Origin: Lingula anatina
Lineage: Eukaryota; Brachiopoda; Lingulata; Lingulida; Lingulidae
DNA length: 64,000 nt
Reading direction: 5' to 3'
Assembly (NCBI RefSeq): GCF_001039355.2
Contig: NW_019775445.1
Location: 122,212 to 186,211, forward strand
Below are positions 50,931-63,545 of this stretch, piece after piece; position 1 is the stretch's first letter; each line of letters opens with the position of its first letter. The translations under genes were made by a program, and so were the position numbers. The notes under the pieces are model-generated. The model saw only the letters and a program-made list of their open reading frames with translations, was not told the DNA's origin and searched no databases.

Positions 50931-51929
50931 CAGGGACTCTGTGAACACAAGAGGAATTGGATTCCTTTCCTTCAAATTAATTTGAAATGGCTCCACTTTT
51001 GCTTCTTTTCGAAAAGCATTTTTGACAGTGTCTGAAATGTCTATTGTATTTCATAGTTTGTACAATTTAAGCCAGTATTTCTGAATAGCAAAATTAAAAT
51101 ACATCTGAAAACATAGAATGTTGCAACGTGCATCCTTCCTAGCACTGTAGTTTATTTTCTTTTGAGTAAAAGCCATGCAAGTGCATAATTACAGAAGTTA
51201 AGATTTTCAGAAGTTGCTTTTCACTATTAAGGACTTTTACTGTACTTCAATTCTCACTCTTTGCACATGAACAACTGGCATATACAATTTGTGTAAAATA
51301 ATGTACACGTGAACAGACTAACCGAGAAAAGCATATGGATGCAAATGGTTAAAGTATTTAGTGTCATCTGAAGAAACAAATTTAACATCAAAACGGTCTT
51401 TGTCGGCATGAAAGAAAAAAGTATTCCAACCCACACTCCTTCAAATAACCTAAATTATTACATGAGGGCAAAAGTCAGGTAGTATGTGATTTAATTATGT
51501 GCTGGTAGTCAATCGCAAACGATGAAGACATTGTTCATCAGGAGCAGAATTTTTTATGAGGCTTCCATCCTCCGCCCGATCTGCAGATTTTGCCACAAGA
51601 ATCGCATCTGAGAGCAGTCTTAGGGTGCATTCCCAGAGATTTAGATCGATCCAGAGATTTAGATTTAGATCGACCGAACTCCCTGGGGGTCCATGCTAAA
51701 TTGTAGTCAGCCGAGCGCGCACCTTAGTTAATTACCCCCTTACAGCTTTTAGTAGGCGGGACAGACGCTTAAGCTGGCTAAGCTGACAGTAATCTAGTGA
51801 GACTCCCCACAGGGATAGATCGATCTAAAATCTACGGGAATGGGGTCTTAATTATAACTGATTGCAATCAAAAAAAGAAAAAGGCCTCTTCCTATATTAT
51901 TATTTGGCCCCTTGTCAATATCGGTGTTT
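50931..51929. repeat. AT-rich repeat family, unit B
   Basis: Its left part shares the core of unit A (CAGTATTTCTGAATAGCAAA, CATCCTTCCTAGCACTGTAG). Its right part matches 53900-54392 closely, for example GGCATATACAATTTGTGTAA and ACGATGAAGACATTGTTCAT. It is interrupted by the inserted element at 51623-51847. A minus-strand 60-codon frame is shared with unit B' only because the DNA is duplicated. Confidence 0.85.
51623..51847. mobile_element. PIF/Harbinger-type short element with TTA target duplication
   Basis: The 225-base insertion begins GGGTGCATTCCCAGAGATTT, and its other end (reverse complement) reads GACCCCATTCCCGTAGATTT, so the ends are inverted repeats with shared AGATCGATC. TTA flanks it on both sides (51620-51622, 51848-51850). 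The paralogous repeat at 54278-54295 carries the uninterrupted site with a single TTA. TTA/TAA duplications are typical of PIF/Harbinger elements. Confidence 0.88.
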
Positions 51930-53309
51930 TTCCCAACCCAGGTTCCAGATGAAATTGCTTTTTACTGAGGCACGGGAGGGGGAATATAACGGTAGAAGTT
52001 TTTTCTTTGGTGAAATACATAGCAAAAAAATCGTGTTAAACTAGTTAACTGAGATTTAAGGGTTTATCAGGTATTATGTCATAAAAATATTTCAGACATA
52101 ATTTGTATATGCTTAACCCAAGATCTTCTGAATCTGAAACTATTTCTACCAGTCCCATGTTTCTTCTCATTACAAATAACATAAATGCCATATCTATTAT
52201 CTACGACTTTTTCAAAATCAGCATCTTTTTACAGAATCATCTCATCATTTTCAGTCTTTCTAACATCAATCCTTTCTTCCAGTTGCCTACCGTTTCTCTT
52301 CTGCCTCATCCATCACCCAGTAGATGAATTCACAATCAAAGAAGGAGAGTAAACACTTCTAGCGGGTTCAGGTATTTGGGTAAATCCACCTTATACCAAC
52401 TGGGAGCAGAGCTGTGTCGTGTAACTGGCTCTCAGTATACCCTGGTTGGACACCAGGGCCTTCCGAGATACCCCCCCCCCTCTTAATGAGAAAACGTCGC
52501 CCTACAGTTACGTGTAGGTTGCAAAATTTTATGCTGGGTCACAGATGTGCATGAATCATATATATATATATCTTCAGTAGCGCAATTAAACTTATTAAAA
52601 AAAGCTAATCTCTGCGATCGAGTATGAAAGCGACCACACTGTAGTTTGCATGCCGCCACAGTGACATTAATGTTTTATGTTTGCATTGGGATCACGACGC
52701 AATATGAAGGCAAAACGTGGAAGTTTGGTCACACTGAAAATTTTCAGTTGAACTCTTGCTGGGACTCTCTTCAAAATCCCAGATCTGCCCCAAGGCCCTC
52801 AAAGACAAAAAAAAAAAAAAATTAATTGACCATTACGTTACCCAACCTAGTTTTAACTTCGCTGTTTCTGATACCTTAGTGAAATATGTGTTGTGTCATA
52901 TGCTATCATAATCTGAGGCTCTCTGCCAGTGTCACACTAGCATCTTGTACTTACTGAGAATAATTGCGAAAAGTTGTTCAGATAACTTTTTATCTTTAAT
53001 ATTAAATTTATTCACCTAAATTTCGTAGAATCTGCATCTTTAGTCGCTGTTTTTTATTCCATTTTTTTATTTTTCAAATGTGTTTACTCTGTATACATTA
53101 TATAGATAGGCCTATAGGGTAGGTTATGCTAGAAATCCACAGCACCCGCTGCTTTCATCGAAAAGCGGTAAAAAATGAGAAACAGATAGGTGTAGTAAGG
53201 TGGAACATGCTGTAACAATGAAAACTGTCACTGACTGGCAATCGTTGGAAACTCTGGCCTTATCGGCGAGCAACGGTTTTTTAAGCCTCCTCTCAGTCCT
53301 CAACTTACG
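51930..53309. other. Non-coding stretch between repeat units
   Basis: No gene is recognised. A block near 52735-52800 (GAAAATTTTCAGTTGAACTC, TTGCTGGGACTCT) is a diverged piece of the same family seen near 44000 and 56120. Confidence 0.5.
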
Positions 53310-54392
53310 ACATACGAAACTGTGTATCTTTGTATTTTTGAGGTATGTACACAGTATCCTTGAGACTTGCAGCCCAGATTTCAGCTATCATATAAAAATA
53401 TTATCATGAGAATTCTCCTTTACACAGCTTTGCATGAAAATTAAACCACACCATCAGCTGGTATTATATGACTCTGTGAACACAAGTGAAAAATAGTTTT
53501 CACGGTTATGTTTGGATTCCTTTCATTCAAATTAAATTAAATTGGCTCCATTTTTGCTTTACTATATGTATATCCTGAAACCTTTATTTTGATTCCGTTA
53601 AAATATTTGGAGATATCCTGCTCTTTGCAATATCAAAACATCTCCAAAATATTGGTCTTCAATTTTGATTCTTTTTAAAAAGCCTTTTGACAGTGTTTGA
53701 AATGTCTATTGTATTTCTTTGTTTGCACAATTTTAGCCAGTATTTCTGAATAGCAAAATTAAAACAAATCTGGAAACAGGATGTTGCAACGTTTATCCTT
53801 CCTAGCACTGTAGTTTATTTTCTTTTGATTAAAAGTCATGCAAATGCATAATTACAGAAATAATTTATTTTCAGAAGTTGCATTCCACTCTTAAGGACTT
53901 TTACTGTACTTCAGTTCTCACCATTTGCACTTGAGCAACTGGCATATACAATTTGTGTAAAATAATGTACACGTGAACAGACTAACTGAGAAAAGCATAT
54001 GGATGCAAATGGTTAAAGTATTTAGTGTCATCTGAAGAAACAAATTTAACATCAAAACTGTCTTTGTCGTCACGAAAGGAAAAAACATTCCAACCCCACA
54101 TTCCACCAAATAACCCAAATTTTTACATGAGGGCAAAAGTCGGGTAGTATATGTGATTATGCCACGGTAGTACTTCACAAACGATGAAGACATTGTTCAT
54201 CAGGAGCAGAATCTTTTGTGAGGCTTCAACCCTCCGCCCGATCTGCAGATTTTGCCAGAAGGATCACATTAGAGAGCAGTATTAATTATAACTGATTTCA
54301 AACAAAAAAGAAAAAAGACTTTTCCTATATTATTATTATTATTTTTATTATTATTATTATTATTTGACCCCTTGTCAATATCGGTGTTTTTG
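53310..54392. repeat. AT-rich repeat family, unit B'
   Basis: It starts with the leader AACTGTGTATCTTTGTATTT shared with unit A at 49974, then the family core, then the right part of unit B ending at TCAATATCGGTGTTTTT. It has an expanded (ATT)n tract at 54331-54364 where unit B has only two or three units. Confidence 0.85.
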
Positions 54393-54431
54393 AAATGTGC
54401 CTATAATATCTGCCACCCTGGTAGAGGGTAG

Positions 54432-54902
54432 AATTAAGCTATCATACAGAAATTTATATTTAAAATATTATCATGACAGCTTTTATTAATACAGCTTTGC
54501 ATGGAGATTAAACCACACCATCAGCTGATATTATATGGCTCTGTGACCACAAGTGGAAATTAGTTTTTAAGGTTATGTTTGGATTCCTTTCATTCAAGTT
54601 AATTTAGAATAGCTCCACTCTTGCTTTGCAATATGTATATCCTGAAGCTTTAATTTTAATTCCACTTAAATATTTGAAGATATCGTGCTCTTTGCAAGAG
54701 CAAAACAACTCCAAAATGTTGCTCTGTCATTTTGATTTTTTATAAAAGCATTTTATGACAGTTTTTAGAATTTCCATTGTATTTTATAGTTTGCACAATT
54801 TTATTTCTGAATAGCAAAATTAGAAAAAAATAATAAATTCATCTGGAAACATAGGATTTTGCAACGGGTATCCTTCCTAGCACTGTTACTTCATTCATTC
54901 AT

Positions 54903-54941
<39 letters not shown>

Positions 54942-55343
54942 TTAATTTATTTATTTTGTTTATTTATTTATTAACTTTTTGAGTAAACGCCATGCATGAT
55001 AACGGAAATTTTTTTTCAGAAGTTGAATTTCACTCTTTTAAGAATATTTTATTTCAGCTTCTTTAAAGATAAAACAAAACAATTTCCAAATATATAAAGT
55101 AATGTTGTCCTCGTCTACTGTTTCATATTTGCTGAGTGAAGCTTTGTGATAAAAAAAGGGTTCAACTTTATTTAACGTGCGTGCTGGGTTCCTAAAATCG
55201 TAAACCAGAATGATGTTCCCCGATTGTCCTGTCATTTCATTCTTTTATCATGGATTTGACCAAAATGAGTGAAATTTTACTCCAGAGGAAACATTTTGAA
55301 ACATATCTGGGCATCATTAGCAGCTTAGATTAGCAGGCCAGAA
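54432..55343. repeat. AT-rich repeat family, unit A'
   Basis: Close copy of unit A, including its (ATTT)n tract (54899-54972) and the segment ending CATCATTAGCAGCTTAGAT. Some short indels distinguish the copies. Confidence 0.85.
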
Positions 55344-55585
55344 GGGAGTCCCCTAAATTTTGGTCCTTCTGTCTAACCGGGTGACCAAGGTTCATTGGTA
55401 TCATGTAAAAGTTTATGTAGTCAGAATTCAGAATTTGCATGGTTGCAGATGCTTCAATCATGTACATGGCCCACACCCTCCCCAGACACACATATGTAGA
55501 GTCGACATCTCACTCTCCCCCTCTCTAACACCCCAATATCAGTAGACAAAGTGAAACTAGACCCTCCCCCCCCAAAAAAAAAAAA

Positions 55586-55622
<37 letters not shown>

Positions 55623-57480
55623 ATGAAGTAAAATAAAGTATTCATCTGTATGTTCTATACTAGTACAGTGTACAGTAAAATTGCCTTCGTCAGCCATTTT
55701 GTATTTGCTGATTGAAAAACCCTGGTAATAAAATTGGGAGAAAAACATGTGTTAGTGCTTAATTTTGAATTTTGAATCTGAAAGATGGAAACTTGATGTA
55801 AATGAAATTTACAGTTTCATCATTGAGTAACTCATTGAGTAACTAAACTGAACTTTTGCGATGTTGACATTTAGACACTGAGAATTTCAAAATCAAATAC
55901 CTTCTTTAAAATCACTTAAAAACAAATATTTTTGTTTAGAGATGAAGCAGCGTTTATCATATATTGGTATGCCAATATTATGAAGGACCCAAATCAACCC
56001 AGGTAGTGACAGACATCATCTTTGTTAGCGATGGATAGTCTATTTTAAGTTTTTACATTTGAATCATTCAAGTTAGGCCTATATCTCAAACAGTACAGTT
56101 ATATATTTAGATATGCTGAAACATTTGAGTAAATTCTTGTTGGGAGCCTATTTGTTGCTTTAAGATCACCGCCTTTGACAATATTTAAATGGTACTTCAT
56201 ATTACCCAGCCTAATCACAATTACAGGGGCTACTTCTTCATGCCCAACAATTCAGTCAATTTAAGTGTAAGCATTCTTTTATGTGTATTGTATCTTTGTT
56301 TTCTTTTCTTTTTTAAGGGTTGTATACAGCTTTACCAAAGATATAGAGGTAAAATAGATAGACAACAGCTATATATTTACACAGCTGCTTTATTATTATT
56401 TATTATTTATTTTTATAAGATTTGTATACACTATATAGATGGAGAATAGATAAAGAATAAATAACTACATTTTTGTCTACGCAGTTGTGCATGCAGATGA
56501 ATCCCACGCGATCTGCTGATATCACCTGTTGCAACAAGAAAGAACTAGTATTTTCTGTGGTGTAAAAAAAAGTCTCTTGCTGGCTGTCAAATATCGTCAT
56601 TTCTTAGACTATTGGCAAGCAGCCATTTTTAAGCCCCCAGTCCTTACCACAAAACGGGCCTTTCGCAAAAATAATCAGTTCTATTAAACAAACGTTAATT
56701 GTACTTTAGAAAATTTTGAGGCGTGGTCAAATTGCTTCGATTATTTCTAGCTGATGTGACATTACAGAAATTTTTGAAACCAAACATCCAATAAACACAC
56801 ATTTTGTAATTCATCAGTCCAATCTGTCCATATGTAATGTGTCTCAGTGTAGAATTGATTTGTTGTATTGTAACATAAACTGGTCCATTTGATGTTATTG
56901 CCCCAACTTCCAACGTTTAGTCGTCTAAATGTCAAGAAACACAATAATTACGTGTAAATGGTAGCGGGCAGGCAGGGTAATGATACATATTTTTTTTAAA
57001 TTCGTTGCCTTACTGGGAGACGGTGAAGGTATTTTAAAATAAGATTGAAAATTCAATGAAATTTCTGTTTGGACATTTGTAAATGAAAAATCTTGTCCAC
57101 GTTCCCCGTATAAATATCCATGAGTATGAGTATGGGACAATAAAACTGACAGTCTTATATTTAGTCCGAGCGTAAGAGGTTTTGTCATGTCCATCATGAT
57201 ATTATTTTCAATACGTCGGGGTCATGGTTAAAAGTTTGTTGTTTTTACTTACCGAAATAATATTTTCTTCTTCCCTTTCAATGAAAACTTTAATGACCAT
57301 TTTAAAATGTTTCTTTTTCTTGAACTGTAAAAGTGTGTTCCCTTCCTATAGAATGTACGTCGTATTCAAATAAATATAACCGCAAAACGTCATCTGTAAA
57401 TCTATCATTCTAATGATCTAAATCAAATACTAAGACCCAAGTCACCAATCACGTTTTACCAGATACACCTTCTGTGGGAG
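55344..57480. repeat. Diverged repeat-family DNA and upstream region of the VWD gene
   Basis: Blocks such as CATTTTGTATTTGCTGATTG (55694), TTCTTGTTGGGAGCCTATTT (56136) and GATCTGCTGATATCACCTG (56508) are weak matches to the array, so older copies extend to about 56650. An (AAAT)n tract lies at 55571-55625. From 56650 to 57480 nothing is recognised. Confidence 0.5.
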
Positions 57481-57498
57481 TGTGGGTGTGCGTGTGTG

Positions 57499-57520
57499 TA
57501 TATATACCCTGTATATATAT
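57499..57520 (+). promoter_or_regulatory. Possible TATA elements of the VWD gene
   Basis: Two TATATATA-type stretches (57499-57506 and 57512-57520) lie 80-100 bases before the ATG at 57601, at a reasonable distance for a core promoter with a short leader. Assigned from position only. Confidence 0.4.
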
Positions 57521-57600
57521 CTACGGAGCATGCTTGGGTCTTAAGATAGACAACACTTTCATTCTGACAGTAACAACTGATTATAACCATTACAGGAACC

Positions 57601-58907
57601 ATGCAGACCTATGTACCGGTAGTTCTCATTTTGATGGCAGTGCTTGGTAAAGGCAGTAGCCAAGGGTTTATTGCAACAGGTGAGTGTCACGTTTTTCATG
57701 CAGCAAGACAGAAAAACTAGCATTTTGTAGACATTATTTGAAATCTAATCCAACTGTCATTCTAATATATCATTGTTGTTAAAAAACAACAAATATAAAA
57801 AACTATATGTACCTTCAACGCTGTATGCATTTTGCTCAGTCAATCTGCACAATGCATTTATCATAAAAAGTTTTAATGAACTCCCCACTACTCAGGAATT
57901 CCTGGTCGGGAAGGATATTTTTCAAAGATAATGTGTGTCTGGTTGATTAAGGGGAAATGAAAATTTGATGAATTTTCTTTTTTCTATAAGATGGTACCAG
58001 CTTTTATTATCCCTGCGTAAGTATGCATCTTTTAAGATTCAATTACGACCAGTTAGTTTTACTGAGATTTACGTTAACACATTAGATACCCTTGTACATG
58101 CCATGTTGTTTGAAAATGTATTCATAAAATGTGTTACTGACACTTGTTTATTTATTTCCTACAGATAACTGCACTGTTTGTGGGGACCCGCACTTCATAA
58201 CTTTTGATGGAAAGAGGGGACCTATTAACTTGGTTCCCGGTAAGTGGCATGTTCTTGCAAAAGATAACGTGAATAACCCGCCTGGCTGGATGGTTACAGC
58301 CCTCACAGAGTTTCATAAGGGTGGACCAAGGACGAAACTTCTAACAGTGAGTTTCACTTGCAGATTGGTTGATGGAACTGACCACGTGGACTCGGTTGAC
58401 ATGGCTTCAGTTTCACACCTCGGTCCAGTACAATTATTCGATGTAAGTTTTCCACATTTATCACAAAGGAATAGACAAAAATAAGCGCACCAATAAATAG
58501 AAAACGTAAAGCAAACAAGAAGGGAAATTGTTTCTGTTATGTCAGCGTTTCTTTTCGATAAATAAAATGTTTTACTAGCAATAGCAGTGAAAATAAATAT
58601 ATCGTGACGCTAATGCAAAAAAAGTGTTTCAAACTTTTTAATGCCCAAATCTCTGGCAAATTTTACTCTATGTGATCTTTGAACTTGAGATATTTTTCTT
58701 TGTGTGTGTGTGTGTGTGTGTGTATGTGTGTGTGAATCATCCCTATTAATTACCCTTTGGATATATTTTGTTAAGTGCCCTGTCCAGCAAGTTGACATAA
58801 CTATTGGCCCTGGTCGCTGTGTGAAAATAACCGTTGCTGAACCAAGGTGGATCAATGGAACAGCTGGACCATGTGGTGACAACGACGGCAACAAATTGAA
58901 CGACTAG
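57601..58907 (+). CDS. Small secreted protein with a single VWD domain
   Basis: Three exons, 57601-57679, 58165-58442 and 58776-58907, join in phase to give 162 residues. A signal peptide (MQTYVPVVLILMAVLG) is followed by a short linker and a von Willebrand type D domain: NCTVCGDPHFITFDGKRG at its start and TAGPCGDNDGNKLND at its end, with paired cysteines between. VWD domains occur in secreted adhesive, mucus, egg-yolk and shell-matrix proteins, but a specific role cannot be named. The frame stops at TAG 58905-58907, which is immediately followed by a consensus donor GTGAGG. A downstream exon at 59327 has a good acceptor, so the stop may be in an internal exon. Either a 162-residue protein is made or the annotation hides a frameshift. 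Confidence 0.75.
58700..58734. repeat. (GT)n microsatellite just upstream of VWD exon 3
   Basis: About 16 GT units with one TA interruption lie about 40 bases before the exon 3 acceptor, where length change could affect splicing. Confidence 0.95.
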
Positions 58908-59326
58908 GTGAGGAGACTTGGAAAATAGAGGCTCTCTTTGTCACCAATATCAAATTATAAATGTCTATATAATACTTATGCAGTGATCCGTGCAACTTAA
59001 CCTACCTTTTATTGCATAACATTGATTAAAATTTACACGCTAGGCCGTAGTCTTTGCAACCATTGTGCTTGTTCCAATAAACATTATCATTAATCCTATT
59101 ATAACGTGGTATATTTTGAAAAAGGGGCTATGAAGGGTATAGGGTGAACCCTTGGATGAACTGTTATCAGATTAAAACAATCTATTTTATATAGATAAAA
59201 TAGATACCAGTGGTTAAATGTGCCTTGTAGCCTAGCTAGTGGTTTTAATCTATGAAGAGAATCAAACAATAAAATTAATAATTCCCCAATTTCTTTTTAA
59301 ATAACTTAAAAGATCCTTTTTTACAG

Positions 59327-59815
59327 TCACTCCCTCCCGTGAATGGAAAATGTAAGGTGGACAGAATCAAGAATCATGGACAGCCACATCGGACTTCGGA
59401 CAGAGAGAGCTTTAACGGAACTGGACAACGATTATACAACCACAGCGGGTACTATGGCGGGACTGCAGCGCTTCTTTATTTGACGTTTTCTCATTCATTT
59501 TGAGTTATTCTACACAGAGCAGACTTTCGGCACAGTTGATAAACGATGAAGTTCAAGAAGTTCTTACCTTTTTCCAGTCTAAATATTTGACTTTGTGTAG
59601 AAGTATTTAGCAGAATTTTGTGTGTTATTTGTCATACAGGTTGATGTTGCTTTGAGACAGTTTGTGATGTGAGTACCGGTATGTTGGTCCACAATGTAGG
59701 CAAACAATTTGGACGGAATCAAAGAAAACGCCCACAAAATTAATTGGGAGGTTCAATTACAATTATATACATATATCATTTAATTTCTTTTTTGTGCGCT
59801 TTTGCTTTAAATAAA
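59327..59815 (+). other. Probable 3' exon of the VWD gene with poly(A) signal
   Basis: The exon follows CTTTTTTACAG. Read phase 0 it is open for about 58 codons (SLPPVNGKCKVDRIKNHGQP to a hydrophobic end) up to TGA near 59500. In the next frame it reads VTPSREWKM then stop, resembling the LVTPS continuation common after VWD domains. AATAAA at 59810-59815 ends the transcript. Confidence 0.55.
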
Positions 59816-61515
59816 CATTTAAGGTTCAATTGTTGTGTTATTTCATGGACGAACTTCATTCCCTTCACTGCAAAGTAATAGTTAAAAGTTTTTAATTGTG
59901 TCAAGAGGTTTGAGTAAATAAACGTATGCCTCTCAAAGATTAAAAGGGTTTTAGAATCTGAGGGTATAATTCCGTGAAAATAAAGGCAAGGCGATTAGAT
60001 ATTGACACAGAAAGGCCCTTAAAGAAAAAAAAATAATGTCGAGTGAAAAAACGTCCGTAAAAAGCGTAAATTATTCATTCAAATAAGATTTTATTCGTCA
60101 GTTCTCTCTGTGGTGCAATGCTCAACCAATGGACGCTGAGGATTGTTACTCACGTCATTTGGGTACACTCATCTTATCTCGGTGACGCCCACAGTCCCAA
60201 TCAGGGTTTGTCAAGCAAGTTGCATGCCCACCTCCCCGTAGTGGTCCTAGAAATACTTAAGCTGAGAGGCTGCGGCTAGTATATGTTATGGCTAATTAAA
60301 ATAAATCCACTTCAGAAAAACCCTGGTCCAAGTTTTTGAATCTGAGATTTAAAATTTGTGAAAAAAGTATAGGGGATAAGATATTGGCACGAGAAAAAAA
60401 AGATATATAAAGTAAGAACACCCGTAAAATGCGACAATCTTTCGTTTAATTTTTTTTGGTAATTCTGCACTTGTCTGCCAATTGTCACCAACTGTTTTCT
60501 GTACAACTGATTACTAGGTATGCAACTAAAAAGCGGCAAACGCGGAACAAAACTTTCGTGCATAGGCAAATCCACGTTTTAAGATCAAAGAAGAGGGTTG
60601 TAGAGCCGCATTTTGCAACTACACCGCATTTAGCAACCAAAGAAAATCGTCCGCCACAGGTGCAGCCTGACCAAATTCAGCATGAAGTATTCTAGTCAAA
60701 TGTATAGAAGAAATATTTTCAGTTACCTATTACATGTTGCATTATTTATTATTTGTTTGTTTTTAGACGTGTTGTAACCCTGTTTTAGACTTAAACCTGG
60801 TGAATGATACATTTTCTTGAATTTTTTCCCATAACTTAAAAAATTTTAGAATTAAAGAACCTATGGTATTATACATGTACATAGTTTTGGAATAAAAATG
60901 CTTCATAATACCGAATGCAACATAATGGTAAGTGAGAAAAAAAAGCGTGTTTTCCTGGTTAGACTGATCATAATGAGAATCTGGATTTTTTTCAATTAAT
61001 GAAAAATTACTTGATCAAATGTTTGAGCCCTCACCCCTCATCCTGTTGGGTTAAGTTTATCAACAACTTCACTTGTCACTTGTCATAGCCAAAAATCAAC
61101 ACAGCACATTTTGAGAAGCATATTTAATACTACATGTACCTTGATTCCAGTTACAGCATAGAATAATAACTTAATAGCTTTCATAGTTATCCATAGTTCT
61201 TGATACTTTCAATGAATATATATACATATTTATGGTAATCTTTATTTATCCAAAGTTATATTAAGTTATGTTACTAAAATACTCAACTTGTTGTTCTTAT
61301 ACATTTGTTTTACATTAATAAAATCACAAAATCTGTTTCAAAATTAGATGTGTTCTATTAAATTTGAAGGAAATTGTAAAATTTTAAAATTGTAAAATCT
61401 GGTAATTAGTTTACTATTTATAATTTCATTGCTTCATTTAAACATGCTTATGACCCAATATCCAGTATTGGAAATTCAAATAGGTCTGAAAATTCCTTTA
61501 CTTAAAAAATGCTGG
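59816..61515. other. Intergenic
   Basis: No coding exon was recognised. The right end should contain the 3' untranslated region of the minus-strand ceramidase gene, but its poly(A) signal was not resolved among several TTTATT motifs. Confidence 0.5.
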
Positions 61516-63545
61516 TTAGACAACCTGGAATGATTTAGTTGATCCCACAAATGATTTCAAGGAACCAGTAATCATTTTCTTTGCTGTTCCAAAATGGCGA
61601 ATTCGGTAAGTGCCTTTTGGTTGCTGGTCTGGTATTTTCCATGAAATCTCAGAAACACTCAGCGCCAGTATGGTAGATGTGCGCTTCCAATAATAACTGT
61701 AAAGATATTGAAATTTTATGTCATTTGTAAATTTCCACATTTACCCTAAACGTATATCATTTAGAATTATCTTGAAATTATATCACTGGAAGCTTATTTT
61801 ACTATGAAGACTGTAAAAGTTTTCAAGTTTCATTTTGATAATATTGAATTTGTAACTTGGTTACCTAGTTTCCCAATCAGCATCAGTGAACACAGTCTTC
61901 CAGCTTCCATCACTCTGTTTCTTCTCCACTGTGAGGAAACTCTTACCACTCTGAAATCCCCAACATACATGTATTCACAACCAAAGCCATGTATTAAGCT
62001 TGGACCTAAATAGGACCTTGGACCTCTTGTTATGTCCATGTATTAAGGAAAAGTGACAAGTTGTCCTATTTAAACTTGCACAATACTGTTTCACTTTTAA
62101 AATATGCTGCTCCATTAATTCTCATTTGTATATCGAAAATCTGCTTTACATTACACCATGAAATGTTTTTCTCTTCTAATTTTTTTTCACTTTTCACAAC
62201 CTCCACCGAAGAGGTTATATTTTTACCCCCATTTGTCTTTTTGCTTGTCTGTATGTCACCATCCTCATAATGTTGAAAAAAGTTATGGATGGATTTTGAA
62301 ATCTTCAGGATATGTTAGAAATGGGGCACTACATTTTTAGAAACTTATTTAGAAAATGATTTACTGATGATCTATTGATTAATTTTTTTTAACTGTCAGA
62401 AGTGGACCAAGTAGCAAACAATTAAATTTTGGTGATGATTAATTAATAACATTTGTTTGACTGTTAGCAACATTAGGCAAACAGTTATGAAGGGATTTTG
62501 ATAAAAAAATTGAATAAGGATAGGTCCAAAATGAGCTATATTTGGGTGGTGATAGAGTAAATGACTAATTTATTAGTTTATTTATTAGTTTATAATCAGT
62601 CCACCACTAATAAAATTCATGAAGCTATAATTAATAAAAAGTTGAGTTAATTAATTGATTGACTGATTTATAAATGATAAACATTAAAGAAAAAGGATTT
62701 GCCTTGCCAGAGGTCTGCACTCTGTGTGCTTTTTTAGTTATGCTTACCATTACGTTATTCCTTGGGTTTGCACTGATAAAGGACACTTTTACTACATCTC
62801 CCTACAATATTGATAAATAATTTTTCTCATCTTTTATGGAATAGATAGTATCAAAAATAGAAAAATATCAATATCAAATCTATAAGATATCAATTATGCT
62901 GTACAAAACAATGTATCAGTTCAACTACATGTATGCCAATAAAAAACAAAAAATAAATTCTTTTCTGAGTACATTCAATTATGAAAAAAAAAGAGATCTG
63001 AATAACAAAAAGTAATTACCTGGATGTATTTGGATTTTGGTTGCTTGATTACATCACCAAAACTTCTAAAAAGTGGGGGACTATCATGAAGAACAGGGGT
63101 AAGAAAGGAAATCAGTTTTGATGGAAAGTTTGGAGTACTAGGACCAGATGACAATGTAGAGCCCTTAAAATGAGAAGAAAAATAAGGATTATGACCAAGT
63201 AAAACAAGATTTCAAAGTTTCAAAGGCTACTGTATACTTTCATTTTCAAATGTGGTATCTATTGGTTAAGCTGAAAAAATTCAAGCTACATGTATTTATA
63301 TACACGTATAAGCATGTACATAATTACACATGGTAAGGTTAATGCACACTCAGAATTCAATGCCACATGTAAAGATAATTTAAATACAAATCTTAGAATT
63401 CCTGAAGAGTTATTTAATTATTTGCATTCTTTGTGGATTTTTTTCTCACCTGGGCCATTGCTGTTGTCAGTCCCTTAAACTTCTGAATAAATGCCAGTAA
63501 GGTATGGGGGCCATATATGGTAGATGCACCTTCATATCTCTGAAT
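61516..63545 (-). CDS. ASAH2: Neutral ceramidase, C-terminal exons (5' part outside window)
   Basis: Five minus-strand exons, 63545-63450, 63163-63020, 62801-62748, 61950-61865 and 61696-61516, join in phase and end at TAA 61518-61516. They encode about 187 residues: QRYEGASTIYGPHTLLAFIQ, then FGDVIKQPKSKYIQGDVVKV, SFISANPRNNVMSGKSFLTV, KTVFTDADWET and WKIPDQQPKGTYRIRHFG. These are signature segments of the neutral/alkaline non-lysosomal ceramidase family, covering the end of the catalytic domain and the C-terminal Ig-like domain. The enzyme hydrolyses ceramide to sphingosine and fatty acid at the plasma membrane or outside the cell. Catalytic residues lie in upstream exons beyond 64000. Confidence 0.93.
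62190..62480 (+). repeat. Dispersed repeat with GAGGTTATATTTTTACC (copy 2)
   Basis: It lies in a ceramidase intron, in the opposite orientation to the copy at 43020-43200. It shares GAGGTTAT, the TTATGGATGGATTTTGAAAT block and GGTGATGATTAATTAA. A second, related block (CAGTTATGAAGGGATTTTGA) follows at 62481-62500. Confidence 0.6.

Noticed and set aside
51254-51436. Minus-strand frame shared with 53918-54193
   Set aside because: The similarity is at DNA level across a duplicated non-coding repeat. There is no recognisable domain and no reason to think the protein is selected.
57994-58017. Possible small exon (DGTSFYYPC) between VWD exons 1 and 2
   Set aside because: It has AG and GTAAGT borders, but including it would put exon 2 out of frame, whereas exon 1 joins exon 2 directly in phase.
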